Origin: JAVXGM01 sp036657395
GTDB taxonomy: Bacteria > Bacillota > Clostridia > Peptostreptococcales > Anaerovoracaceae
Direction of reading: 5' to 3'
Assembly (NCBI GenBank): GCA_036657395.1
Contig: JAVXGM010000002.1
Location: 62,001-126,000, forward strand
DNA: 64,000 nt
Below the pieces are notes generated by a model. That model saw only the letters and a program-made list of their open reading frames with translations. It searched no databases and was not told where the DNA came from. Positions 25,904-34,867 of this stretch are shown here, piece by piece. Both the position numbers and the translations under genes were made by a program. Numbering within the stretch: position 1 is the stretch's first letter; every line of letters begins with the position of its first letter.

Positions 25904-27307
25904 ATGAGCAATAATGTAACAATGGAGAAGATTACTGCCCTAGCTAAAAACAGAGGGTTCGTATACCCAGGCTCAGACATCTATGGTGGATTAGCCAACA
26001 CATGGGATTACGGGCCTCTTGGCGTTGAATTTAAAAACAACGTTAAAAAGGCTTGGTGGCAAAAGTTTGTACAAGAATCAAAGTATAACGTTGGACTGGA
26101 TGCAGCAATCCTAATGAACCCAAAGACTTGGGTGGCATCAGGGCACGTTGGAGGGTTTGCAGATCCTCTTATCGACTGTAAAAGTTGTAAGGCTAGATTT
26201 CGTGCGGATCAACTAATTGAAAATTATCTTAAGGAAAAAGGCATTGAAGACGTGACAGTAGATGGTTGGTCAAATGATAAGTTGCAAAAGTACATTGAAG
26301 ACGAAGGGATTAAATGCCCTCAATGTGGAAAACAAGACTTCACTAGTATTAGACAATTCAATCTGATGTTTAAAACTTTTCAAGGCGTAACAGAAGATTC
26401 ACAATCGGAAATATTCTTAAGGCCTGAAACGGCTCAAGGTATTTTTGTTAATTTCAAGAACGTGCAGCGTTCATCAAGAAAAAAGATTCCATTTGGCATC
26501 GCACAAATAGGTAAATCCTTTAGAAATGAAATCACACCAGGAAATTTCACTTTCCGTACAAGAGAATTTGAACAGATGGAATTAGAATTTTTCTGTGCTC
26601 CAGGTACAGATTTGCAATGGTTTGACCATTGGAAAAATTACTGTATGAACTTCCTTAAAAATTTAGGAATGAAAGAGGATCATATTAAATTTAGAGATCA
26701 TGATGCAGAAGAACTTTCTCACTACAGCAATGCAACTACTGATATTGAGTATCTGTTTCCATTTGGATGGGGCGAGCTTTGGGGTATTGCAGACAGAACT
26801 GATTTTGACCTTAAACAGCACATTGAACATTCTGGACAGGAAATGAATTATGTGGATCCAGAAACAAATGAAAAATACGTTCCTTACTGTATTGAACCTT
26901 CACTGGGAGCTGATAGAGTTACCCTTGCATTTTTAGTAGATGCATATGATGAAGAGACGTTGACAGATGGAAAAGGAAAAGAAGATACTAGAATAGTACT
27001 AAGATTTCACCCGGCTCTTGCGCCGTTTAAAGCTGCAGTTTTACCTTTGGCAAAGAAGTTATCTCATATTGCTGAACCTATACATGAGGAATTGTCAAAG
27101 TATTTCCCTGTAGATTATGATACAGCAGGATCTATTGGTAAGCGATACCGGCGTGAAGATGAAATAGGGACACCTTATTGCATATGTGTGGATTTTGATA
27201 CTGAGACAGATGGCTGTGTTACAATTCGTGACAGGGACACCATGGAGCAAATTAGAATTCCAATTGATCAGGTGAAAGAATATATCCAACAACAATTAAC
27301 TTTTTAA
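25904..27307 (+). CDS. glyQS: Glycyl-tRNA synthetase, homodimeric type
   Basis: Class II enzyme charging tRNA-Gly, 467 residues in a single chain. Motif evidence: RGFVYPGSDIYGGLANTWDYGPLG at the N-terminus, RPETAQGIFVNFKNV, motif 2 FRNEITPGNFTFRTREFEQMELEFF, the late PSLGADRVTLAFL motif 3 and an anticodon-binding C-terminal domain. Only 28 bases separate it from the gene upstream, so a T-box leader does not fit directly before it. Confidence 0.98.
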   Translation: MSNNVTMEKITALAKNRGFVYPGSDIYGGLANTWDYGPLGVEFKNNVKKAWWQKFVQESKYNVGLDAAILMNPKTWVASGHVGGFADPLIDCKSCKARFRADQLIENYLKEKGIEDVTVDGWSNDKLQKYIEDEGIKCPQCGKQDFTSIRQFNLMFKTFQGVTEDSQSEIFLRPETAQGIFVNFKNVQRSSRKKIPFGIAQIGKSFRNEITPGNFTFRTREFEQMELEFFCAPGTDLQWFDHWKNYCMNFLKNLGMKEDHIKFRDHDAEELSHYSNATTDIEYLFPFGWGELWGIADRTDFDLKQHIEHSGQEMNYVDPETNEKYVPYCIEPSLGADRVTLAFLVDAYDEETLTDGKGKEDTRIVLRFHPALAPFKAAVLPLAKKLSHIAEPIHEELSKYFPVDYDTAGSIGKRYRREDEIGTPYCICVDFDTETDGCVTIRDRDTMEQIRIPIDQVKEYIQQQLTF

Positions 27308-27328
27308 GAACAAGGAGATTTGAAAAAG

Positions 27329-29959
27329 ATGAAGAAGTTTGTTTACTCATTTAATGAGGGTTCAAAAGATATGAAAGATCTACTGGGAGGTAAGGGTGCA
27401 AATCTTGCAGAAATGACGAAAATTGGTTTGCCCGTACCCTTTGGATTTACTATTACCGCAGAAGCATGTAATAGATACTATGATGAAAATCAGACAATTG
27501 CACAGGATATTATTAATGATATTTTTGAGAAATTAGCGGATTTAGAAAATGTGACTGGCAAAGAGTTTGGAAGCGTAGAAAATCCACTTTTAGTTTCTGT
27601 TCGATCTGGTGCAAAGATTTCAATGCCAGGTATGATGGATACTATCCTAAACTTAGGATTAAATGATCTTACGGTTGAAGGTTTAGCAAAATTAACAGAA
27701 AATCCTAGATTTGCATTTGACAGTTACAGACGATTTATACAAATGTTTGGAGATGTTGTTTTAGAAATTTCCAAGGCAAAATTTGATGCCATCTTTGAAG
27801 GCAAAAAAACTGCAGATGGTTGTAAGGAAGATGTGAATCTAACAACCGAACAATTAAAGAGCATCATTTCAGATTACAAAAAATTAATAAAAACAGAAAC
27901 TACAAGAGACTTTCCACAGGATCCAAAAGATCAGCTAGTGGAAGCAGTTATGGCAGTATTTCGTTCATGGAATACAGATAGAGCCATTCTTTATAGACGC
28001 TTAAATGACATTCCATCAAGCATGGGTACTGCGGTAAATATCCAGTCTATGGTATTTGGCAACATGGGAGATACTTCAGGTACCGGTGTAGCCTTCACAA
28101 GGAGCCCTGTGGACGGAGAAAAAGCTATCTTTGGAGAATTCCTAGTGAATGCCCAGGGAGAAGACGTGGTGGCTGGAATCAGAACGCCACAACCTATTAC
28201 AGAAATGGCAGAAGCTTTCCCTGAAGTTTATGAAGACTTCATTCGTATTTCAGAGCTTTTAGAAAAACATTACACAGATATGCAAGACATGGAATTTACT
28301 GTTGAAAGACGTAAATTATATATGCTGCAAACAAGAAGTGGAAAAAGGACAGCAACAGCAGCAGTAAAAATTGCTGTTGACATGGAAGAAGAAGGCTTAA
28401 TAGATAAGGAAACAGCTGTAACAAGATTAGAACCTGCGCAGATTGACCAGCTATTACATCCAAAATTTGATGATGAAGAGCTGAAGGCTGCTGAAAGACT
28501 AGTTAAAGGCTTACCAGCTTCACCAGGTGCAGCAACAGGTAAGATTTACTTTACTGCAGCGGATGCTGTAAGTGCAGTTGAAAATGGAGAAAAGGCTATT
28601 CTTGTAAGACTAGAAACTTCACCGGAAGACCTATCTGGAATGGTTGTAGCCGAAGGTATACTTACGGCAAGAGGTGGAATGACTTCTCATGCGGCAGTAG
28701 TTGCAAGAGGTATGGGTAAGTGCTGTGTATCTGGTTGCACAGATATTCAGGTGAACAGTGATAAGAAGACACTAAAAATTGGTGAAAAGATATTTAGAGA
28801 AGGAGACTTCATATCCCTCGATGGTACAGTAGGCGAAGTGTTAAACGGACAGATTAAAACAGTTACACCAGAGCTTTCTGGAGCATTTGGTATCATTATG
28901 AACTGGGCAGATGAAATTAGAACATTAAAGGTTAGAACTAATGCAGATAATCCAAACGATGCAAGACAAGCAGTTGAATTTGGAGCTGAGGGAATTGGTC
29001 TTTGTAGAACTGAGCATATGTTCTTTGAAGAAGATAGAATCCCAGCAATGCGAAGAATGATTCTTGCAGAGACAGAAGCAGACAGAAGAAATGCATTAAC
29101 ATACTTACTACCTTTCCAAAAGGCAGATTTCAAGGGAATATATGAGGCCATGGGAGACAGACCAGTAACTATTAGACTACTGGATCCACCTCTTCATGAA
29201 TTCCTTCCCCATACAGATGTGGAAATTAGAATGTTATCAAAGCAGATTGGGATCCCTTATGAAACTTTATCAAAAGCAACAGAAGAACTTCATGAGTTCA
29301 ATCCTATGCTTGGGCATAGAGGTTGCCGTCTTGCTGTAACATACCCTGAAATCGCTGAAATGCAAGCGGAAGCCATTATTATGGCAGCCATTGAAGTAAG
29401 AAAAGAAAAGGGTCTTGACATCATTCCAGAAATCATGATTCCACTTGTTGGACTTGAAAAGGAACTTGAGAACGTTAAGGAAACTGTAGTTGAGACAATT
29501 GAAAAATGCTTTGAGCGTGAAGGTACTAAATTCAAATATTTAGTCGGAACAATGATCGAAATTCCAAGAGCAGCCCTTACTGCAGATGAAATTGCAAAAG
29601 AAGCTGAATTCTTCTCATTTGGTACTAATGACCTTACTCAGATGACCTTTGGGTTTTCTAGAGACGATACAGGACAGATTATCAAAGAGTACAGAGAAAG
29701 ACTAATATTTGAAGATGATCCATTCCAAACCATCGACCAGACAGGCGTTGGCAAGCTAATAAAAATGGCAGTAGAATTAGGAAAACAGGCAAGACCAAAT
29801 ATTAAGCTTGGTATCTGCGGCGAACACGGCGGAGACCCAAGATCTGTTGAATTCTGTCATAATATTGGCCTACACTATGTATCTTGCTCACCATTTAGGG
29901 TACCAATTGCAAGACTTGCAGCAGCTCAGGCAGTTGTGCATAGCAAAGCAAAAAAATAA
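27329..29959 (+). CDS. ppdK: Pyruvate, phosphate dikinase
   Basis: Interconverts pyruvate, ATP and Pi with PEP, AMP and PPi; in anaerobes it serves glycolysis or gluconeogenesis. ATG 27329 is preferred over TTG 27320, which sits only 2 bases after GGAG. The 876 residues include the ATP-grasp N-domain (GGKGANLAEMTKIGLPVPFGF), the swivelling phosphohistidine domain GGMTSHAAVVARGMGKCCV, and the PEP-binding barrel ending CGEHGGDPRSVEFCHNIGLHYVSCSPFRVP. The regulatory kinase (yqfL type) often found nearby is absent. A terminator follows. Confidence 0.98.
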   Translation: MKKFVYSFNEGSKDMKDLLGGKGANLAEMTKIGLPVPFGFTITAEACNRYYDENQTIAQDIINDIFEKLADLENVTGKEFGSVENPLLVSVRSGAKISMPGMMDTILNLGLNDLTVEGLAKLTENPRFAFDSYRRFIQMFGDVVLEISKAKFDAIFEGKKTADGCKEDVNLTTEQLKSIISDYKKLIKTETTRDFPQDPKDQLVEAVMAVFRSWNTDRAILYRRLNDIPSSMGTAVNIQSMVFGNMGDTSGTGVAFTRSPVDGEKAIFGEFLVNAQGEDVVAGIRTPQPITEMAEAFPEVYEDFIRISELLEKHYTDMQDMEFTVERRKLYMLQTRSGKRTATAAVKIAVDMEEEGLIDKETAVTRLEPAQIDQLLHPKFDDEELKAAERLVKGLPASPGAATGKIYFTAADAVSAVENGEKAILVRLETSPEDLSGMVVAEGILTARGGMTSHAAVVARGMGKCCVSGCTDIQVNSDKKTLKIGEKIFREGDFISLDGTVGEVLNGQIKTVTPELSGAFGIIMNWADEIRTLKVRTNADNPNDARQAVEFGAEGIGLCRTEHMFFEEDRIPAMRRMILAETEADRRNALTYLLPFQKADFKGIYEAMGDRPVTIRLLDPPLHEFLPHTDVEIRMLSKQIGIPYETLSKATEELHEFNPMLGHRGCRLAVTYPEIAEMQAEAIIMAAIEVRKEKGLDIIPEIMIPLVGLEKELENVKETVVETIEKCFEREGTKFKYLVGTMIEIPRAALTADEIAKEAEFFSFGTNDLTQMTFGFSRDDTGQIIKEYRERLIFEDDPFQTIDQTGVGKLIKMAVELGKQARPNIKLGICGEHGGDPRSVEFCHNIGLHYVSCSPFRVPIARLAAAQAVVHSKAKK

Positions 29960-29977
29960 ATAAATATAAAAATAATG

Positions 29978-30013
29978 AACAGGTGTATCTTTACGGATTC
30001 ACCTGTTTTTTTT
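29978..30013 (+). terminator. Intrinsic terminator after ppdK
   Basis: AACAGGTG (29978-29985) pairs with CACCTGTT (30000-30007), with an inner ATC/GAT extension, followed by an uninterrupted run of eight T from 30006. Confidence 0.92.
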
Positions 30014-30063
30014 GTTCATTTTGTAAATACGCATGGGGATAAATTTAACAAGTGAAAAAACAA

Positions 30064-30091
30064 GCATAAAACCTTGTCCACATCATAAGAT
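30064..30091 (+). promoter_or_regulatory. Candidate SigE promoter of the spoIIIA operon
   Basis: GCATAAA (30064-30070) matches the -35 consensus KMATAWW fully. After 13 bases, CATAAGAT (30084-30091) matches the -10 consensus CATAMAMT at seven of eight positions. It lies 30 bases before spoIIIAA, which is SigE-dependent in Bacillus. Confidence 0.65.
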
Positions 30092-30120
30092 GTATAAAAC
30101 AAAGAAAAGAGGTATGTAAA

Positions 30121-31008
30121 ATGAACAATGTAGAACAAATTCTAAGTAAATTGCCCCAAGCCATTCGCCAGCCTATTAATGACTTGCCAAAAGAGATGTT
30201 AGAATCCTTGGAAGAAATTCGCATTAAGGCATATAGTGATATACGAGTAGTCGTTAAAAACCAAGAACTAGTCGTAATCCTAGGAAAAGACGTGGAAATA
30301 GATAGACAAGTCATAGAAGAAATTTTAAATAATCTGCTTAATTATTCTTATTACGCCTATGAAGAAGAACTGGCAAAAGGCTACATAACTATTGAGGGGG
30401 GCCATCGTGTAGGAGTTTGCGGACGGGCTGTACTCTCTAAGGGGAAAGTCAGCCTGATTAAAGAGATTTCATCATTAAATTTACGCAGAAGTAGAGAGGT
30501 CATAGGAGTGGCTGAAAGAGTAATGTCACATATTTTAAATGAAGGAGAGATCAATAACACACTTATTGTTTCCCCACCAAAATGTGGCAAGACAACACTT
30601 TTAAGAGACATTGTTAGAGTTATTAGCCACAAAGGGTTTAAAGTAGGCCTTTGTGATGAACGGTCAGAGATTGCAGGGTCATATTTAGGTAAACCATCTT
30701 ATGATTTAGGACCAAGAACGGATGTAATGGACGGGTGTCCTAAGGCGGAAGGAATGATCATGCTTATTCGTGCAATGTCTCCTCATGTAGTTGCTACTGA
30801 CGAAATTGGCAAGAGAGAGGATATTGAGGCCATTGAAGCGGCTATTTGTGCTGGAGTGAAGATTATTACCACCATGCATGGAAACAGCTATGAGGATGTT
30901 CTCAGGTCTAACATGGGGTCTATAGTAAAAAATGGAGTATTCTCTAAACTTATATTCCTCACTAATGATCCTCATACTGGATCAATTGGAGAAATAATCA
31001 ATGTTTAA
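30121..31008 (+). CDS. spoIIIAA: Stage III sporulation protein AA (secretion ATPase)
   Basis: Mother-cell ATPase resembling type II/IV secretion ATPases; it powers the SpoIIIA-SpoIIQ channel to the forespore. 295 residues. The N-terminal region has LPQAIRQPI and EIRIKAYSDIRVVVKNQELVV. The ATPase core shows IVSPPKCGKTTLLRDIVR, DERSEIAGSYLG, RTDVMDGCPKAEGM and VVATDEIGKREDIEAI (Walker B). RBS AAGAGGT. It overlaps spoIIIAB by 8 bases. Confidence 0.97.
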   Translation: MNNVEQILSKLPQAIRQPINDLPKEMLESLEEIRIKAYSDIRVVVKNQELVVILGKDVEIDRQVIEEILNNLLNYSYYAYEEELAKGYITIEGGHRVGVCGRAVLSKGKVSLIKEISSLNLRRSREVIGVAERVMSHILNEGEINNTLIVSPPKCGKTTLLRDIVRVISHKGFKVGLCDERSEIAGSYLGKPSYDLGPRTDVMDGCPKAEGMIMLIRAMSPHVVATDEIGKREDIEAIEAAICAGVKIITTMHGNSYEDVLRSNMGSIVKNGVFSKLIFLTNDPHTGSIGEIINV

Positions 31009-31513
31009 AGGCATTTTGTGTGCTGTGATTGTTTTATCATGTGGTGGCCTTGGAATAGTCAAATCTATGACATTTTCTCAGCGGCTTTTGGATCTTTTGG
31101 ACCTGAAAAATATGATTAAAATTTTGGAAACGGAAATTAGTTACAAGAAAGATCCGTTGCCAAGTGCATTTCAGAGAATTTCAACATACAAAGACAACCC
31201 AGCAATGAATCTTTTAAGCCAGTGCAACCTATTCATGAAGAAAAATATGGACTTCCAATGTTGTTGGAACAAAGGTATAGATGCTGTATTTGGAAAAAGA
31301 AGTTTGACCGTAGAAGATTTAATTTGTTTAAAAGATATGGGACTTCAACTTGGAAAAAGTGATATTGAAGGACAAAAGGCCATGTTTTCTGTAACTATGA
31401 TTAAGCTAGAACAGCAGATTAAAGAGGCAGAGGAAAACAAGAAAACCAAGGGGAAAATGTACAAAAGTCTAGGGTTTTGTATAGGGGCTGTCATTGCCAT
31501 AATACTGATTTAA
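31001..31513 (+). CDS. spoIIIAB: Stage III sporulation protein AB
   Basis: 170-residue bitopic membrane protein resembling GspF-like platform proteins, with hydrophobic segments at about 1-20 (ILCAVIVLSCGGLGIVKS) and at the extreme C-terminus (SLGFCIGAVIAIILI). RLLDLLDLKNMIKILETEISYKKDPLP and FQCCWNKGI are family marks. Fully inside the spoIIIA operon, overlapping spoIIIAA. Confidence 0.95.
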   Translation: MFKGILCAVIVLSCGGLGIVKSMTFSQRLLDLLDLKNMIKILETEISYKKDPLPSAFQRISTYKDNPAMNLLSQCNLFMKKNMDFQCCWNKGIDAVFGKRSLTVEDLICLKDMGLQLGKSDIEGQKAMFSVTMIKLEQQIKEAEENKKTKGKMYKSLGFCIGAVIAIILI

Positions 31514-31525
31514 TAAGGAGACAAA

Positions 31526-31720
31526 ATGGATATAGATATAATATTTAAAATAGCAGGTATTGGTATTGCAATTGCTGTGCTCAACCAAATACTCATCAGA
31601 GCAGGCAGGGAAGACCAAGCCATGATGACTACATTAGCAGGAATTATTGTAGTACTTTTCTTAATTGTACAAATGATTAGCGAATTCTTTGATACGGTTA
31701 AAACACTGTTTCAATTTTAG
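31526..31720 (+). CDS. spoIIIAC: Stage III sporulation protein AC
   Basis: 64-residue two-helix membrane protein: IDIIFKIAGIGIAIAVLNQILIRAGREDQA and TLAGIIVVLFLIVQMISEFF. Length and sequence are typical. It forms part of the channel base in the mother-cell membrane around the forespore. RBS AAGGAG. Confidence 0.96.
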   Translation: MDIDIIFKIAGIGIAIAVLNQILIRAGREDQAMMTTLAGIIVVLFLIVQMISEFFDTVKTLFQF

Positions 31721-31728
31721 GAGCTGAT

Positions 31729-32112
31729 ATGGAAATTTTAAAAATTGCAGCAATAGCGATTTCTGGGGTTATCTTAGCTGCCCTTATGAAAAATATAAAC
31801 AAAGACGTGAGTATGTATGTGGTTCTTGCCACTGTAATTGTCATTTTTGTTATGATACTTGATAAATTAACCATGGTATTTCAATTCTTGTCAACTATTT
31901 ATGACGATATGACATACGGCAAAGAATTTTTCCCCATTATTATCAAGGTATTGGTGGTTGCATACATGTCTGATTTTACCGCCCAGATTTGTAAAGATGC
32001 AGGGGAGGGAGCCATCGGCAGCAAAGTAGAGCTTGGGGGGAAAATTATTATTTTTTATTTAGCAATGCCAATCATCTTGTCAATTTTGGAATTAATCAAC
32101 TCAATACTGTAA
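31729..32112 (+). CDS. spoIIIAD: Stage III sporulation protein AD
   Basis: 127-residue membrane protein with about three to four helices; KIAAIAISGVILAALMKNINKDVSMYV and the ending GKIIIFYLAMPIILSILELINSIL are typical. It is related to SpoIIIAC in its N-terminal half and part of the same transenvelope complex. Confidence 0.95.
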   Translation: MEILKIAAIAISGVILAALMKNINKDVSMYVVLATVIVIFVMILDKLTMVFQFLSTIYDDMTYGKEFFPIIIKVLVVAYMSDFTAQICKDAGEGAIGSKVELGGKIIIFYLAMPIILSILELINSIL

Positions 32113-32125
32113 GGGGACAAATACT

Positions 32126-33220
32126 ATGGGTTACGAAGAAATAATTAGAGAACAAATGGAGGAAATGGATCTAAGTGAATTAGAAAATGTTATGGACGAG
32201 GCGGCAAAACAAAGCCATGGAATTATGTCATCCATTTCTACAGAGGACATTGTTCAAAGCTTCATTGATGGAAAACCAATTTTTCAGTCTGAAGTCATTA
32301 TGAGGAATTTACTTGACGTATTTCTTTATGAAGTCAAAGCCGGAATTATCATGGGCATAGAAATCATCAGCATTTGCATTGTTATGGGACTTTTACAGAA
32401 CTTGTCTAATTCTTTTGGGGAAAAACCAGTGTCCACTTTAGGAACAGTAGTTTGTAGCTGTTTAGTTATAACTCTTTGCCTTAAAAATTTTATGTACACT
32501 TATAATTCATGTTTTGACACTATAGGAACCATGACCCATACAATGCAAATACTACTGCCAATTATGATCCCATTACTTATTGCTATGGGCGGATTTTCAT
32601 CAGGCAGCATGCTAAATCCAGCTATCGTTGGTGCTATTACTGTCTTTAATACAGCATTGCAAAAATTTATACTTCCTCTCATATTTATTTCCACTATTTT
32701 TATTCTAATCAACAGCATGACAGAGAAAAGTTATGTTGGTAAATTAGCAATATTTTTAAGAAGAATAGGAATTTTCTGTACTGGCCTTATCGTTACAATA
32801 TTTACTGGAATCACTGCTATTCAAGGGCTGGTCACAAAGTCGGCAGATGGGCTTTTGGTTAATACGGCAAGGTATTCTGTGGACAATTTTGTGCCTATTA
32901 TCGGTGGATTTGCCGCAGATTCTGTAGACATGGTTTTAAGCTGTGTTGGGGTTATAAAAAACGGAATAGGGGTCTTAGGAATCATTGTTATTTTATGCCT
33001 TATTGTAGCTCCTATATTAAAGATGCTAGCAGTAGCTGTAATCTATAAAGTGACAGCCATTATTGTAGAACCTATAGGAAACAAGTCAATTTCAGACAGC
33101 TTAAATGAAATGGGAAGTGCAGTGATTACCATGGTGGTAATTTTAGGATTATCAGCTCTAATGTTTCTCATATTCTTAACAATTATCATAGGCATTGGAG
33201 GTGGAACCTTATGGAAATAA
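32126..33220 (+). CDS. spoIIIAE: Stage III sporulation protein AE
   Basis: 364-residue polytopic membrane protein of the feeding-tube complex. DIVQSFIDGKPIF, SGSMLNPAIVGAITVFNTALQKFILPLIFIST and the C-terminal glycine-rich end ITMVVILGLSALMFLIFLTIIIGIGGG-type helix fit the family. Many relatives are nearer 390 residues with an N-terminal signal sequence; here the protein begins directly with the soluble MGYEEIIREQMEEMDLSE, and the previous stop is only 13 bases upstream, so no signal peptide can be hidden. Overlaps spoIIIAF by 10 bases. Confidence 0.95.
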   Translation: MGYEEIIREQMEEMDLSELENVMDEAAKQSHGIMSSISTEDIVQSFIDGKPIFQSEVIMRNLLDVFLYEVKAGIIMGIEIISICIVMGLLQNLSNSFGEKPVSTLGTVVCSCLVITLCLKNFMYTYNSCFDTIGTMTHTMQILLPIMIPLLIAMGGFSSGSMLNPAIVGAITVFNTALQKFILPLIFISTIFILINSMTEKSYVGKLAIFLRRIGIFCTGLIVTIFTGITAIQGLVTKSADGLLVNTARYSVDNFVPIIGGFAADSVDMVLSCVGVIKNGIGVLGIIVILCLIVAPILKMLAVAVIYKVTAIIVEPIGNKSISDSLNEMGSAVITMVVILGLSALMFLIFLTIIIGIGGGTLWK

Positions 33221-33378
33221 TGAAGGAATGGGTAAAAAATATTTTCATTTTAATTCTTGCCTTAACTTTTATTGAAATTCTCTTGCCATCTTCCCATATG
33301 GAAAAATACATTAAATTTATTTTTTCATTAGTGATTATGGCTACCCTATTATCACCACTTCTCAATTTACTGGAATAA
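33211..33378 (+). CDS. spoIIIAF: Stage III sporulation protein AF, very short form
   Basis: 55 residues, ATG 33211 to TAA 33378, overlapping the end of spoIIIAE. MKEWVKNIFILILALTFIEI and LLPSSHMEKYIKFIFSLVIM match the two N-terminal transmembrane segments of SpoIIIAF (typical EILLPSSxMxKY core). The family is usually about 170-200 residues, with a soluble ring-building domain after the helices; here a stop follows ATLLSPLLNLLE immediately, and only 41 bases remain before spoIIIAG. It is either a true minimal form or a truncation. It is too short for most gene finders. Confidence 0.85.
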   Translation: MEIMKEWVKNIFILILALTFIEILLPSSHMEKYIKFIFSLVIMATLLSPLLNLLE

Positions 33379-33419
33379 GGCAGAGTACCTGGAAATATAT
33401 ATATAAGGAGATAATAAGT

Positions 33420-33806
33420 ATGTTTGATAAATTTAAAGACAATCCAAGAATGAAAGACATGGCGATTAAAGCCATCGCCATAGTAATAGTAATCGCTGTT
33501 GCACTACTTGCTTTTGATGTAATGACTCAAAGTAAGGATGGGCGAAAACAAATTCTTGATGAAGACGGTGGAACCGAAGCCGCATTGTGTACTATTCTAA
33601 AAGATATTAAAGGGGTTGGTGCTGTGGATGTAATGTTGCAGCAAGATGATGAAGAGAAAATCTCTGGAGTTATTGTTACGGCTGAAGGGGCTAAGGATCC
33701 TATAGTGCGAAACAATCTAGTGAATGCGGTGAAAGCAGTGTTCAATATACCAGCTTCTAGCGTAATGGTATTTGAAAAAGAAAGTGAAGGGAGTAATGAT
33801 GAATAA
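33420..33806 (+). CDS. spoIIIAG: Stage III sporulation protein AG
   Basis: 128 residues, shorter than the ~200-230 of Bacillus. One transmembrane helix at about 18-36 (AIAIVIVIAVALLAFDVM), then the ring-building core: ILKDIKGVGAVDVMLQQ, GVIVTAEGAKDPIVRNNLVNAVKAVFNIPASSVMVFE. SpoIIIAG forms the large ring in the intermembrane space. RBS ATAAGGAGATAATAAGT. Its end overlaps spoIIIAH by 8 bases. Confidence 0.95.
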   Translation: MFDKFKDNPRMKDMAIKAIAIVIVIAVALLAFDVMTQSKDGRKQILDEDGGTEAALCTILKDIKGVGAVDVMLQQDDEEKISGVIVTAEGAKDPIVRNNLVNAVKAVFNIPASSVMVFEKESEGSNDE

Positions 33807-34434
33807 GAAAAATAGTTTTTGGGAGACTCTTAAGAAAAATAAAAAGAAGGTAAGTGGCTTGCTTGCCCTTTGCCTGTGTTTAGGCATTCTTACTGCTATT
33901 GGTGGGGTATTTCCGTCAGAGAAAACCAGTAGTAATCAGGAAATTCCTGAACATGATGGGGACGTTCTTGTAGATAGTGTAAAAGTTGAGGAAGAGACGG
34001 GAACAGAAGTTGAAAAAAAAGAGAGTAAAAAAACAAATAAGAAAAATGTTACTGTCACATCTGATGATGGCGAAGAACTAAGGAACAGCGATACATACTT
34101 TGAAGAAATGCGTGCAACTATCACTATGGATAGAAATCAGGTAATTTCAATGCTTACGGACACCCAAACTCAGTCGGAAAACACTACTGAAAAGGAAAAT
34201 GCTAATAAGCAAAAGTTGAACATTTTATCCTATATGGAAATGGAACAAAATGTTGAAAATATGATTAAAACCAAGGGGCTACCACAATGCTTAGTAATGA
34301 TCACAGATAGTGGTGTAAGTGTAACGGTTGACAAACAAAAATTAAACCAATCGGATGTGGCAAAAATCTGTGAAGTAGTAATGCGTGAAACAGGTAAAAA
34401 AGCTAGTGAAATTGTAATTCAGAGTAAGTTTTAA
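33799..34434 (+). CDS. spoIIIAH: Stage III sporulation protein AH
   Basis: 211 residues from ATG 33799 (ATG 33796 also possible; GAAGGGAG upstream). One helix near 18-35 (VSGLLALCLCLGILTAIGG) then an acidic linker. The YscJ-like ring domain has EEMRATITMDRNQVISMLT, MEMEQNVENMIKTKGLPQCLVMITDSGVSVTV and QSDVAKICEVVMRETGKKASEIVIQ. It contacts SpoIIQ across the intermembrane space. It is the last gene of the operon. Confidence 0.95.
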   Translation: MNKKNSFWETLKKNKKKVSGLLALCLCLGILTAIGGVFPSEKTSSNQEIPEHDGDVLVDSVKVEEETGTEVEKKESKKTNKKNVTVTSDDGEELRNSDTYFEEMRATITMDRNQVISMLTDTQTQSENTTEKENANKQKLNILSYMEMEQNVENMIKTKGLPQCLVMITDSGVSVTVDKQKLNQSDVAKICEVVMRETGKKASEIVIQSKF

Positions 34435-34448
34435 ATAGGGAAACCTCA

Positions 34449-34477
34449 TTGTAATTTCAAGGGAATTTTGATATAAT
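34449..34477 (+). promoter_or_regulatory. Promoter of the yqhY-nusB operon
   Basis: TTGTAA (34449-34454), 17-base spacer, perfect TATAAT (34472-34477), 19 bases before the TTG start of the Asp23 gene. It gives vegetative expression independent of spoIIIA. Confidence 0.8.
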
Positions 34478-34496
34478 AAATGCCGAGGTATGTAAA

Positions 34497-34862
34497 TTGG
34501 ATACAAAAAATGAACAAAAAATTGGCAATTTAAAAATTTCCGATGAAGTTATTGCTGTTTGTGCTGCAAACGCTACTTTAAAAACAAAAGGCGTAGCAGA
34601 GTTATTTGGCGGATTTACTAACATTATAGCTAAAAATATTCTAGGAAAAGAGTCTTTGTCAAAGGGAATAAAAACCTCACAAACTGATGAAGGTCTTATA
34701 ATTGATATCTTTGTAGTTGTAGACTATAAAGTGAAAATTCCAGCTGTTGCCTGGGATATTCAAGGAAATGTAAAAGAAGAAATTGAGACCATGTTGGAAA
34801 TGACTGTAAAGGCAGTCAATATTAATGTTCAAGGTGTTTATATCCCTCAAGAGGAGGCTTAA
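34497..34862 (+). CDS. yqhY: Asp23/Gls24-family protein (YqhY)
   Basis: 121 residues from TTG 34497; GAGG (34485-34488) is well placed. GNLKISDEVIAVCAANATLKTKGVAELFGG, then VDIFVVVDYKVKIPAVAWDIQGNVKEEIETM-like strands and a C-terminal VKAVNINVQGVYIP define the Asp23 fold. The Bacillus homologue is linked to control of acetyl-CoA carboxylase. The accBC genes that precede it in Bacillus are absent here, but its place before nusB is conserved. Confidence 0.92.
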   Translation: MDTKNEQKIGNLKISDEVIAVCAANATLKTKGVAELFGGFTNIIAKNILGKESLSKGIKTSQTDEGLIIDIFVVVDYKVKIPAVAWDIQGNVKEEIETMLEMTVKAVNINVQGVYIPQEEA

Positions 34863-34867
34863 AAATT

